NCBI RefSeq assembly: GCF_001186125.1
Contig: NW_014040103.1
Coordinates: 1 to 38,726 of the forward strand
From: Sphaeroforma arctica JP610
Taxonomy: Eukaryota > Opisthokonta > Ichthyosporea > Ichthyophonida
Length of the DNA: 38,726 nucleotides
Direction: 5' to 3'
Shown piece by piece: positions 12,210 through 22,901 of this stretch. Each line of letters starts with the position of its first letter. Within the stretch, counting starts at the first letter, position 1. The position numbers were made by a program, and so were the translations under genes. The notes beneath the pieces were generated by a model. It saw only the letters and a list, made by a program, of their open reading frames with translations. It made no database searches and was not told the origin of the DNA.

Positions 12210-12495
12210 GTGTGCGTGTCTATGTTTGTGTGTGTGTGTTTGTGTGTGTGTGTGTTTGTCTGTACTCTTTGACACTTGATGCACCCTTTTACATTGTCAA
12301 TATAGAGTTCACTCATATAGTAAGGGACAGACATGACTGTTTCCCTAGCTACTTGTCATATAGATTGAAACTACTACTTGTCATATAGATTGAAACTACT
12401 ACTTGTCACAAAAATATAACTATCACTGACCATGATATGTAGCACTTACCGAAGACGGTCTTTATTTCCGAGATCTCTTCATTTGACAGAGTCAT
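7112..12495 (-). CDS. Fimbrin/plastin, actin-bundling protein with four calponin-homology domains
   Basis: Cross-links actin filaments in the cytoplasm. Exons, 5' to 3': 12495-12450, [missing exon], 11766-11629, 11329-11202, 10882-10654, 10225-9983, 9619-9479, 9047-8735, 8329-8138, 7722-7583, 7261-7112. The first exon gives [15 protein letters not shown], the start of the EF-hand region. Family landmarks follow in order: the CH1 motif [26 protein letters not shown]2 with LLRWFNFQL and [11 protein letters not shown], the CH3 opening [18 protein letters not shown], and CH4 ending [19 protein letters not shown]. Visible coding is 1,720 bases. Adding about 58 EF-hand residues gives about 630, the usual plastin length. 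Exon 1 ends in phase 1 but the next seen exon starts in phase 0, so an exon of 3n+2 bases is hidden, probably in the N gap. The CH2-CH3 linker is very acidic. After the FACIM motif there are 18 residues, longer than I recall for animal plastins. An upstream non-coding exon cannot be excluded. Confidence 0.95.
7783..8000. repeat. Compound minisatellite in a plastin intron
   Basis: A 22-base unit around GAGTCCTAAATAAGTGACAA and a related GTCCTACATAAGTRGACATAAGTG unit alternate in a larger, roughly 60-90 base repeat, with three rounds visible. It lies wholly in the intron between plastin exons 8138-8329 and 7583-7722 and takes up about half of that intron. Confidence 0.85.
10886..10910 (-). promoter_or_regulatory. 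Long polypyrimidine tract before a plastin 3' splice site
   Basis: On the minus strand, runs of C broken by single T or G bases end in TCTTCCAG just before the exon that starts at 10882. This is an unusually C-rich acceptor tract for this gene. Confidence 0.7.
11847..12260. repeat. TA / TG microsatellite interrupted by an assembly gap
   Basis: TA repeats run from about 11847 to 11986. They are followed by 179 N at 11987-12165 and then TG/TATG repeats to about 12260. The whole block lies in a plastin intron. The number of N may not reflect the true gap length. The reading frames that seem to cross it are translated simple sequence. Confidence 0.95.
12349..12408. repeat. 25-base tandem repeat in plastin intron 1
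   Basis: The unit CTACTTGTCATATAGATTG plus AAACTA occurs at 12349-12373 and 12374-12398, with a partial third copy at 12399-12408. The two full copies are identical, so the duplication is recent. Confidence 0.85.
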
Positions 12496-13674
12496 CTTTG
12501 CGTTCTTACTTGTTCTATGATGATTGACAGCATAGGGAGCACGTAGAATAAGGACCGTTCGAGGTGAACATAACGGGATATATATTAGTGAGGTTTAGAA
12601 TTCAGCGGCATATTTGATTTATACACCCAACTGTTGCATTTATAAAGCACTGACGACTACAGTATCTGGCACTAACCATCCAGTATAGAATAAAAGCAAT
12701 GTCTTGACAAGCTTGTGAATAGATTAAAGGATAGGAAGGTGATCTATTGCGACCGAACAGTAAAGTAGCGACACAAGGTATGATGCGGACATCAGTAAAA
12801 GGAACAGCTCAGATATTTAGGCTCGATGAAATCATGAAAAATAACTTGATTACAACTTCAAACTACTATCTAATAGCTTATTTCGAAGCGCTTCTCTACA
12901 CACAGTGGAACAGAAGAAAAACATACAGCATGATGATTTGTATACGAAACAGGCGGGTCTTCTACTTTGTTATTGATATATGCTGGGCATAGATATACTG
13001 CGCAGATGTCTCGTGATGCAGTTAGTGATGCAGCCAACTAATCCACACACACGGCTTAATATAAAACTACCCTTCTGGTAGCAAAGACACTTTTATATAC
13101 CACTCCCCATACCTGACTGTCTACTTCAGTTTTCTCAGGAAGAATACGACTATCTCTGTAGATTTTAAACTATTTACTCTAACAAGTCTAATCTAAATAC
13201 AATACAGATTCTTTGTGCGAAGCTTCTGTCCCCAGCAGTTGAACCTAACACAGGTGAACAATACAGTATCCGCCGCACTCGTTCTCGCCCACTTGTAAAG
13301 ACAGTTGCACCACGCACCACCGTTTACTGTTTACTATTTCCAAGAGAGAAGACCAAAAAGGTTTGGATTTTGGAACGGGTATAAAAAAAAATACACATAT
13401 ATTTGCTCGTTTTACTCTCAAATCGTCGAAAATTGGCACCTTTTAGTATGTAAATATACAGACTGTAGAGTGTAGACTGTACAGTGTATTTAGTAGGATT
13501 TTGCTTACTCTGACAGTTTGACTGCTGTCTCGTATCAACTTTATCTATTCTAAAATAAATATATGTAGACAATCCCGTTCCCCATGCGATCATACGAAAC
13601 TCAGTTGAGATGCAGGCGAGCCTCAATTGTGTTTCGATGGTAGCAACCTCGAATGCTTAATCTCTTTATTGGTC
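12496..13674. other. Plastin 5' flank, no gene recognised
   Basis: This spacer should contain the plastin promoter. I see no convincing TATA element tied to the start at 12495, no conserved protein and no RNA gene. Two short related words around GTAGACTGTACAGTG lie near 13465-13485. Confidence 0.5.
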
Positions 13675-13680
13675 TACCTA
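13675..13680 (-). terminator. Candidate polyadenylation signal of the desulfhydrase gene
   Basis: TTTATT on the plus strand reads AATAAA on the minus strand, 32 bases past the stop codon of the D-cysteine desulfhydrase-like gene. This would give a short 3' UTR. Confidence 0.5.
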
Positions 13681-13711
13681 TTAGTACTATGCATGGTCGA
13701 AAAGCAGCACC

Positions 13712-16700
13712 TTACGCAACAACGGTTACAGTGGAATCCTGTAAATAGGGGTTGATGGTGCCATCGTAGAGCCCAAAAATTCCTCCCGTGTGTAAAAACA
13801 AGACATTTTGGCCCTTGAATCGTTGGGGATTGGCGTGCAATTCGCTGATCATCCCTCTCACTCCCTTTGCAGTGTATACTGGGTCTAGTAGAATCGCGGT
13901 GGACCTATTGGAGGGGTTTTAATTAATATGTTATTAGCGTTGAAGAATGCACAGAAATGTGGAAGTATACGGCTTCGCAGTGTGTCTTCAATTGTTATAG
14001 TATGTTGTTATTTTATGTTGGGCATGAGCGCATACATCTTAGGTCCAATTAAGTGCGCTCCTGCAGTATTTACCAGCATTGGTGCTTGCGATAGGCTTGT
14101 ACTTGGAAGCTTTTTGTCAAATACAAATGCAACGCCTCAGTCCACACACCTTGCAACGTCCCTAATCAACATGAATTCCTCCGGCTGGCTCAACCCATAT
14201 CCCTTGCCTTTGTATCCATCGATTATATCAATGATATCCTGGTTTATTCGTGGTGTGCGTATGAAATTTAGTTAGTTCCAATCTGCAAGGTGGAAAGCCG
14301 CTGCGTGCAGACGTCATATTTGAATATATCACACCGGTGAGTCCACGGAAACCGTACGCATCTTATCCGTAATATCAAAATGCCCGTCTGTACAGATATG
14401 CTTGTATGTACTCTCAGAATGTGTAGATAAAATAAATTTGCCGTTTTCCGCGGACTAAAATGGCTGAGTATGCGCCCTCACCAGTGTGCTAGTGTGCTAG
14501 TACCCTTGAATAAGCATGCCTCCCGTTTGTGCGTCCATCTGTGAGTACGAATGATATCGTATGTATACCTCACACAATTAGAGGTGGCAGCAGCGCTCTT
14601 AATGTAAGAATATGTTTCTGTTTTCCTCTATACCGCTACCAAGAGTAGCTAACTTTGCACGGTACCTGTGACCTCAGGCTGTCCTTCTTCCCCCCCAAGC
14701 CTAACTCCCTGAGTGTTTCGTTGATGTGCCGGTGGAAGTAATCCGCGTTGTCACACACACAAACTGCATCAATAAAACATCGAATGCATGGTCTAAGTTT
14801 GCTTATTTGATCGAAAAATCGACTTCTTGACTAGTCTCGTATATAAGCGCAGGGATATTACCTGCGAGTATCGTCAGTGAACTCCCACTCAGCCCTGCAC
14901 AATTGCGGGATGCTATATGCAAAAGCGTACTCTTGTGTGCTCCAAAGTGGCAAGCTGTAGTGTGAAATAGAAAATGGGAGTGCGAATGTGTATCAAAATA
15001 GGACACCTTACCTGCGTGTATTTTCAGGGGACTCCCACACAAATAGTTTGATATCGCAAGGCCGGCTGCCGTTCCTCCGCTCCCAGTTGTTACAACTATA
15101 TCTGTGTAGTCTTTGTCCACACCCTAATGGTCCGTGAATGATAGATAGTCGCAAGCGCCCAGTTTCAAGTTTCCAGGTTGGCAATAAAATGTGCAAGTAG
15201 TACTTATCTAATAGTTGACATTGGCCATGCAATGTGCAAGTAGTCTTTATCATCAAACAGTTGAGTTTGGCCATAATTCATGTCGTCTTTGTCTACGAGC
15301 TACTATTCAGTGGATGGGTGTGATCACAAGTTTCCAGACGACTGTAAAGTAAATGTATATTCGTACTACACGTCCTTTGAACTACGGAATGAGGAGTATA
15401 ATTATAGAACAAGGCCAAGACCATGTCCGAGTAGGCGTTGTACCCGTCTTGGTGAATAGTAGCAACTCACGAGCAAATACTCCCAATCTCTTAATCCTCG
15501 TGGGGTGATTCGGGCTTGCCACTCGGCATAAGCAGCAGCTAAGTACTTGTGAGTGTGTCCAATTGTCTCTGTCAGGTGTAACCACGCCTGTGTGGCCCTG
15601 TCGTGCTCCACGATGACCTCTGTCAGTATATACAAATCTATTGCACGTCTCTGGCACGATATTCATGATCAATCATTCTCATTGCTAAGCACATGGAAAT
15701 AACTACTCGTGCGCGTTTGCATATCAACAATAGTCTAGGAAGCGAGCGAGCGAGACTGAAGAGTCCTCCATGAATAGCAGGGTTTGAATAACGTTTAGAC
15801 CATATCCAGCTCCTTGCTCGTATGCACATACTTTCACGTGAGTGTTCCACTACGGCTAACAACAGCCACCCTGAGAACGAGTAAGGGTAGAAATTTGGCC
15901 ACCAAAATCACTATAACAATTGGACACATGGATTATTGAGCCGCTGCGACATTATAAGCGAAATAATGGAGCTGCCCGCATCAGACAGGAACGTTCGCGG
16001 TCCAAAAGTAGAAGACATGTGCATATGAAATGATATCATTCAGGCTCGCCACATACAAGTAGACTGAAAGCGGTGATTCATTATACATACCGCAGACCAA
16101 TGATAGAATCAGTCTAACTCACCTGCTGAAGTAATTCTCGGAAACATTCCACGTAGCCCCACCATCCAACAATGTCAGATCCACCTACTGGAATCAGAAA
16201 GCTTTTCCTGCCCTGTACCGCCTCTGAGTCTTGGAAAGCCTATATTGCATAGTGAATACTTTCTGAGAATTGCTATATTTAGAACACGTACATTTCTGAA
16301 TGCGTTGCAGTATTTGTAATAGCATCTTCCTAATTCACTGATGGCGCAAATACCCCAAACGGAATTAAAACAGATGAGATCAAAGGTCACATCAGAGTCA
16401 CATAGTCCGCCTAATGTCTGCAGATTTAAGTACAACATTTAAGACTCTCCAGGAGCTGACTCTCATTATAAAAATGGTTCATTTTGTATTTTAAGCAGGT
16501 GTGAGATAGCGCGTTGAATACCCTGTAACCCTTTATTCAATACAAGCCGCTTTCGTTCCGCTTCAGATCCCAAATTATTTTTCCTTTAATCTCACGATAG
16601 TTCCACTCCACACTTCAGATTCACCACATACCTTCATTGGCGGCAGTAACCCGGTTTTGTACGGCACTCTACCGAGCAAATGAAATGTGGAGCCCATAAG

Positions 16701-18421
16701 CTTGTCCAACAGAACATTTCCTGGATGAATATACACAGCAAAAGTGCATACCTTTAAAGTGTCTCAGCGCAATTAAAAATATCAACAGGGCAATCTCACT
16801 TGCATGAAAGCTATGAAAAGGCTAGTTGACTGTATGAAACACCATCAGTTTGTGCAATTTTGTTACCGTAGTCCGTCTGGGTTTTCACTGTGTACGTACA
16901 TGCCACAGTCAAAGAGCCAGAGAAGTCCGCTGTGCCCCCGTACATACTACATTCAAAGATATGAAAAAGAAAATCAAACCAGAAAGACTTACCTTGATGA
17001 CCGATATTGGTATTCGAGGGGTCGTTGGATCTTAGAAATAAATGTGAGTCCAATCCCTGAGAACGCGCGGCTAGCGCTGGAAAGAGAAGTGACGAAACAA
17101 ACACGGATGTGGTCGATTTGTGTACCTTCAATTTGACATCATGAGTCGTCGAATTTATTTGAGACCTCGTGAATGAATCCTAGATATAAAACAGAAATCA
17201 TATCTGCACGCACATTTCAATTTATGACAGTAACCTGTAAAATTTGCACCCATGAGTGCATCCAAATTTGTGCTTCTATGCATTGACATGGACTGTTGCC
17301 AAATCCGTGTGATGTTGTTTTATGTTTTGTTGAATTTACGACGCCGATATAAAATTGCACCCATATGTAATCGTTCACGTGAGTGTAATCTTCGGTTTGA
17401 CACATCATTCGAATAGACAGGGATATACAGGGATTCACAATTATCTTTGACAGTCAGAAATATATAGATGTGATTTCGGATTCTTTAGATGCGTGGATGA
17501 ATCAAAACAGTAATACTACTATGCACGGCACGTTGTACAACGCTGAAACAGCCAGCACATAATTGGAGTACAGTATATAACTGATATATAACTCACCGGT
17601 CGCACGCGCGTGATTGCTTTGAACGGCCCCACAAGTGATTACGCTATCACAGCCCTGTAGTAGAGCAGCAGCAATTAGGAATTCTAACTTCCGAACCTGT
17701 TTGAAATAAGGAACGACAGAGAAAGCTTTTTTTTATTCCACACAAAATATCTTGCGGTTGTGCTGTGAAACGCACTTTCCCTGGCTGAGTATATGCGTGT
17801 ATAAACTTGACGCGTTTTACCAAGTAGAGAGACTCGTTCCACTCCGAATTTTTTCCTCGTATCGAAGATCACTACAATGGTTTAGCTAAAGTGAGTACAA
17901 CATTCCGCCAGTTCGCTGATTGCTGAAGTTAACCGAATTCTGTGTAAGTGCCCAACTAACCACACGCGTATGTAATTGATATAGCTTTTCATTCACCGTC
18001 GTCAATCTAAAACATACAGCTCAAGCCATGTTCGCATCCAAAGCAAGTACAGACGCACGACCGCGTCGATTATATTCAATTTTGGCGAGTTTATTCAGGT
18101 TGAGTTGATTCAGACCAACAGACCAAACGGTAAAAAGCGGGTATATTTCAAAGGTTTCAAGATAGGATTTCCTATTACTATCATAGTAGAGCTGTGTAAA
18201 TGAGTATTGCGCACCTTGTTGCCGCCCAACGCTGAACCAGTCAAGTCATCCCGTTTAATGCCCACGTGCACACCCTTGGGCACACCCGGCAGTTGACTCC
18301 AGTCTTCCACAGGTGTGTGTTGCATTGATAATCTTATTCTATGTGTAGGTATGCATCCTTTATCAACACTGTCAGTCCATGAGGGAGGGGTATACTCTAT
18401 CATATTTTTAGTAGCTGGCAT
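13712..18421 (-). CDS. D-cysteine desulfhydrase-like PLP enzyme (ACC deaminase superfamily)
   Basis: Probably breaks D-cysteine into pyruvate, ammonia and hydrogen sulfide. Exons 5' to 3': 18421-18215, 17696-17597, 17076-16993, 16720-16632, 16239-16123, 15123-15012, 14763-14666, 14238-14150, 13904-13712. They total 1,089 bases and 362 aa, normal for the family. Key motifs: [15 protein letters not shown], whose last Lys is the expected PLP Schiff-base residue; [62 protein letters not shown]; and [13 protein letters not shown]. Thr after VY and Thr in HTGG point to desulfhydrase rather than ACC deaminase, which has Glu and Leu there as I recall. The family's usual VYTGKA reads VYTAKG here. The start was set at MPATKN, two residue groups before the conserved YTPPSW; a second Met at 18403 is possible. 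The first donor is GTGCGC, unusual but required by phase. Two exon-like cassettes lie in its introns and are listed separately. Confidence 0.93.
14862..14954 (-). other. In-phase exon-like cassette with a duplicated donor end (93 bases)
   Basis: Bounded by CTACAG on the 5' side and GTAATA on the 3' side, this is open for 31 codons in the phase that fits between desulfhydrase exons 15123-15012 and 14763-14666. Its last 33 bases, including the donor site, match the end of the preceding exon at 27 of 33 positions. It could be a decayed tandem exon duplicate, an alternative exon, or an intron remnant. It is not needed for a family-length enzyme. Confidence 0.35.
15471..15617 (-). other. In-phase exon-like cassette inside a desulfhydrase intron (147 bases)
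   Basis: Forty-nine open codons lie between an AG and GTGAGT, in phase 0 on both sides. They would fit between exons 16239-16123 and 15123-15012 without breaking the frame. The peptide reads [20 protein letters not shown] and then [14 protein letters not shown], which looks protein-like. Known relatives have no insertion at this point, between a conserved helix and the TTGSGG loop. It may be an alternative exon or chance. Confidence 0.35.
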
Positions 18422-20834
18422 GTGGCTTGTATAGCGCCTTGTTGGCCTGCGATGTGGTAAGTCACTCGGCCGGTCTGTGAGTAATATGTTGGATGTGACT
18501 GTACATGCGTGACGGTTATGATTTAGACTACAAGCCTGTTGTTCGAGGAGATGAAGCGAATGACAAGACTGTATGCGTATATGCCTGGCTCCTACGCCTA
18601 CGTATGCACATATCTGTGTATAACAGCCAACATTGCCCAACATACTGATGAACCATCAGTATAAAGCTCCCAAAATTCGACCAGTCCTTGTTTGACCGTA
18701 CCAGAGCTCAAATATTGTTTGAATACACAATTTCAGAGTGTTTTGACTGTTTTAAGCTTTCAGGTCTCTACTCTGAGACCTGAGTCTCTTTTCTTTTCAG
18801 CTGGATTATGGTTTATCGCAAATTTTTGTCGGTCACTCCGTAGCCTACTGAGTAATTGAGAAGGGTATGGTCACTCACTACTCTAAATACATTTTTATTT
18901 TTACTAGTTTGGTAGTGTAGACAGGCGAATCATCGGATTCACCTATTTATGTATAGTATTCGCGCAGATGTGCTCAAGTGTATTCCACGGTTCGTCTTAA
19001 AAAAGGATACCAGGATGGACCCGGAAATTGAAATACAAACAGCTCACGGCTGCCGTATTCACAGAACAAGCTCGACATTTGTTTACGCAGACTCTGATTC
19101 GAATATATGGTGAAGAGAATAAATAACCTTAGTAAGTCTCGCTGTATCTTTGAAAATACATATATATATGTAAGCTGAGTAATACGACAATGCCATAGAC
19201 CATAGTACATAATCAACGCAACACGAAAGTCTTTGAAGTACTTCCAGTCGTTTGTATGTACCTCATCCTCCGATATGGAGACTGATTACTAATTTTAAAT
19301 CTACCACGAGACGGTGGGTCATCACTCTTCTTGTGGAACGGGTCCAGTTTCTAATGCATTCCTGCAGAGGCCCGAGTATGAGTGTGTGCAATTGGGCATC
19401 TACTCCTCAGGGAGTGTTCATATTGACACTGGGACGAGTGGTGACGGACTGCCGGTGACTGCCACAATGTCAGACTGCCACACCACTGGTCGCATGTATT
19501 TGTGTAGAGACTGTGGACTACGGAACTGTGAAAACTGGAATTGTGTCTGGGACTCTGGGTTGGTATACCACGCCAATATCTGGACAAATGAAACGACAAG
19601 TCATGCATGTCGTGACAACTATTTCTAGGATATGTTGGTCGACACTGGTGTGCATCAAATATACTAAACGACATGTCATACTTCATACATGTTGCCGCGA
19701 CATTAATTGTTATGATGGGTGACAATTAGGTATATGTTTACGTTGTTGTCGTATACCAACACAGAATAGTCCATTGTGTACATATCTGGCAGATAGGCTC
19801 AGGTTTAAAAACTTGAAAAAAAAATCACGCATGTACTGTGCTCTGTGACTGTCTGTACGCTGCATTATAATTATATGATGTGAGGCTGCGAGCCTGCGAC
19901 AGATCTGTCCAAAATAGGGGTTTAACGTTTAAAATTTAATGCACAAACGTCAAAACTGTACTCTTTCTCTAGAGTAATAGAGAGTAAGTTGTAGAATGTA
20001 GACTGTAGTTTTTAATAGGTAATAAAAATATAACAGTTAGTCGATACTCGTAACTCGATACAGTCATTACAGTGTCTGTTTATTTTTGTAAATACATAAA
20101 TACTGAGACTCTTGAGTCTGAAGACTGAGAGACTGTCAAATGTCAACTGTCAAGTGTGGTGTCAGAGGACTCTGGAGTCTGGAGTTTAGTCTGTTTGGAC
20201 TGTAAGTAGCCCCGTATTGATGTTGTGAATGTGGACAACGGTGGACTGTGGACTGTGGCAGTGTGGGTCTGTCTGTGGCCCTGTGGCCTGTGGTGGCCTG
20301 TGGGGTGTGAACTGTGAACTGTGGAGACTGGTGGAGTGTGGAACTGTAGTTTGTGGATCGCGTTGTTTTAATATTTACTATTGAGGCCCACTGAGTCACA
20401 ACTCACAACTATGTACAAACGAGATTTTTCTTTCGTTTTGTTTTTACAAAATGGCAAATATGTACAACTTTTGTTTATATACAGTGACTGAGAGGAGTCG
20501 AGAGGACAACTTCCTGCAATTTTACAGGCCTTCCGCCTTTTAATTTTTAGAAACATCTGCTACACTTTTTTTAACCATTAGATCTGCAATGCATAAAAGT
20601 AATACTATTACATTTTGGCCAATCATAATAGTCTTGTTTGATATATTTGCTCTTGTAGAAGAAATTCTGTTAGAAAAAAGTCATTTTTGGCGGGGCACAT
20701 TCGGCCGAAACACAGCATGTATATGTGTATAAATATGTATTTTTAATGTAGGTGGTATGTATGTAACCGGTATATATCATGCTACATGTAATGATGTATG
20801 TAGGATTTTCAAAAAAAAAAAAACCCCCCCCCCG
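18422..20834. other. Intergenic stretch between the desulfhydrase and the secreted-protein gene
   Basis: No conserved gene is visible. About 18422-19950 is ordinary AT-rich sequence with a few open frames that lack a good start codon. About 19980-20350 is a low-complexity zone (see the next entry). The two flanking genes are divergent, so both promoters should be here. Confidence 0.5.
20110..20350. repeat. Low-complexity GACTCTGG / CTGTGG cluster
   Basis: Repeated variants of GACTCTGGAGTCTGGA, GTGGACTGTGGACTGTGG and CCTGTGGCCTGTGG fill this stretch. Similar sequence recurs at about 34600-35010. The units are too irregular for a classical satellite. Confidence 0.7.
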
Positions 20835-20843
20835 TATATATAA
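20811..20843 (+). promoter_or_regulatory. A13-C10 run followed by a TATA-like box
   Basis: Thirteen A at 20811-20823 and ten C at 20824-20833 lead directly into TATATATAA at 20835-20843. This lies about 260 bases before the start codon of the secreted-protein gene. It is the best promoter candidate for that gene and implies a 5' UTR of about 230 bases. Confidence 0.5.
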
Positions 20844-21103
20844 GCCTCGCCTACCACGTATTTTACTTCAGATTTACAAATTAGTACTTATTCACAGTCT
20901 AAAATAAGAAGGTATTTACCACGTAGTCAAGTACATAGCTTCTTAGATATATGAAAAAGACAATATAAAATTCACGAGAAGACCACCAACCTTGTCAACA
21001 TCAAAAACATTTACTACACTCGAGACTATAAGTTATCGTCGTTGCTATATACATCGACCCTCATTGTCACTTTTAATATAAGCAAGGCATTTCCACTATT
21101 ACT

Positions 21104-21538
21104 ATGAAATTGATCAGACTCGCCGTCCTGTCGGTGGTGACCGTGTCCACCATTGCAGCAACGCCGATCCCTAAAATTAGCTCACAAATCAGCTCACGAG
21201 CTGCAGAGATTTGCTCGACCGTGAAATTAACCTCGTACATGGACGTGGATTGCGAGGGAAGTGTGCTCAATCCAGCTGTATCTGTGCCAACCAATGGAGA
21301 TTGCACACTAATATCCTCCAAAACAGCTCCTTCCAAAATATATGCAGTTATCGACGTATACCGTGGTCTCGGCGAGTTGTACTATTTTGCTGATGATAAG
21401 TGCAAAACCTCCACGGGCTACGGCGAGGGCATTATCTTTGGCGAGAAGGAAGAGATGGTATTAGATGAGGACACCAAACCTTACTGCTTGAGTGATCCGG
21501 ACACGAGTTTCTCGATGCAATTTGAACCATGCGCTTAA
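21104..21538 (+). CDS. Small secreted six-cysteine protein, function unknown
   Basis: An intronless 144-residue protein. The N-terminus MKLIRLAVLSVVTVSTIAA is a classical signal peptide, with likely cleavage after the Ala pair near residue 19. The mature part has six Cys, at residues 37, 50, 67, 100, 128 and 143, enough for three disulfides, and it is acidic (EKEEMVLDEDTK). It has no membrane anchor or GPI-type tail. I recognise no family. A short secreted, cysteine-paired product suggests a cell-wall, extracellular or effector-like role, but that is inference. Support for it being a real gene: the ATG leads straight into a signal peptide, cysteine spacing is regular, a TATA-like box lies upstream and AATAAA lies 415 bases past the stop. 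It is divergent from the desulfhydrase and convergent with xanthine dehydrogenase, and is the only plus-strand host gene here. Confidence 0.8.
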   Translation: MKLIRLAVLSVVTVSTIAATPIPKISSQISSRAAEICSTVKLTSYMDVDCEGSVLNPAVSVPTNGDCTLISSKTAPSKIYAVIDVYRGLGELYYFADDKCKTSTGYGEGIIFGEKEEMVLDEDTKPYCLSDPDTSFSMQFEPCA

Positions 21539-21952
21539 GTCTAAATGGCAATATAACTGTGCCAACAAACGGTTGTTTACCAAAGAATACACAGGCTAAG
21601 TGTTATCCCACCGAAAACCTCATCCAACCTGGCATTGAAGTTGGTGACAGAACGACTTGACTGACTCTTCGGCATCGGTTTGACACCGCCTGATACATGA
21701 CGAGAGAAAATCTTTCAAAGTGTAAAATGAATTCCGCGATTGTGTGGAGTGGATATGCTGCTGTTGCAGTTAAATGACGATAGGTCTTAAGGACTCAATG
21801 AGAATTACTGCCGTCAAATGACATCGGATTCGTAATTCCGTTGTATTGCATACTAGAGCAGTTTAATAGGTTTTGGCACAACAATCCCTGACCATACGAA
21901 CTGTTGGTGCGAACTACTGCTTAACTTCCGCAGTTCTTGCACACATTGCAGA

Positions 21953-21958
21953 AATAAA
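21953..21958 (+). terminator. Candidate polyadenylation signal of the secreted-protein gene
   Basis: AATAAA lies 415 bases after the stop codon at 21538, and a second AATAAA lies at 21992-21997. Either would end the transcript before the convergent xanthine dehydrogenase gene. Confidence 0.45.
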
Positions 21959-21997
21959 TGTGGAAATACATACCCGAAAATGCGACGAGCTAATAAA

Positions 21998-22901
21998 TTG
22001 ATTTACTGCTGCAGTTTATAATGCAGATTTGCAATTGCTATCGCACTCGTACTTTGCGTCCTTTTATCAATCGTTGTACCGCAGATATTATCACTACCTA
22101 ACGACCACCAAGCACGTGGTTCAAGATTCATGTTATGTCAATAATGGGCTTCATTGTTAAAAAAATCTGGCATATATAAATCTGAGAAATCCAACTAGAA
22201 CAAAGGCTGGGTGACAGAAGCATCGAAAACCAAAGTTGAAACGGGAACTGGATCCCCAAGTAGATGTAAAAGTACACAACTTTATTTTACCACCATCTCC
22301 CAACGGCCTTTAGGTTGCCGTATGCTTTACAGGAGACGTTGCGTGTGACAACTATTCACCTGATTCAACGATCCAATCATCGCTCAATACTGCAAGGTGA
22401 TATTCATCACTGCAACTCTAGCACTTGCCGCGTGTCCATGACGGACTAACGCGTGCTACTAGTTATACTAACACTATTCAACTATCAATTGACCACTTTA
22501 AATTAAAGTGTCTCGGTGTCACACGAGTGGTCTTACAAGCTTGCTTCCAACATATTACTAAACATATGTCGATATTCCCGCTAATTGTACGTGTTGTGTA
22601 TCGATCCCAAATCCAATACAAAATAAATACTTAAAACGAGCGTCCGCTCCCTGGAGGCGCCGGTACGTAACTTCTCACAAAGTTAATCATGAAACGTTAC
22701 GTTCAGCACCAAGGGGGGGGGGGGCTCTCTGCAATCCTTATACAAATAATTATTCATCATGACACACAGGGGTGCAGCTAAGCTTATGCAAAACACTCGC
22801 CTTCGCTCTATCCTTGTTGTCTGATGTGTGTTGGTGCACCGATACTCCGCGCGTGAAACCGGCGGAGTTTTCGAGAACAAACAATTCGTATGTCCTGATT
22901 C
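21998..22901. other. Intergenic stretch between convergent genes
   Basis: No gene recognised. A run of twelve G lies at 22713-22724. The xanthine dehydrogenase 3' UTR should lie here; the nearest AATAAA on the minus strand is about 22286-22281, which would be a long UTR, so its true signal is unclear. Confidence 0.5.

Noticed and set aside
11784-12334. Long open frames crossing the TA repeat and N gap
   Set aside because: They are translated microsatellite (Tyr-Ile and Thr-His runs) plus unknown bases, not genes.
15402-15672. Independent minus-strand gene inside the desulfhydrase intron
   Set aside because: No start, no family match, and clean splice-like ends in phase with the host gene make a cassette or chance exon the better reading.
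19314-19628. Cysteine-containing plus-strand frame of 104 codons
   Set aside because: It starts at GTG, has no signal peptide, and its Cys codons come from repeated TGTG/ACTG low-complexity sequence.
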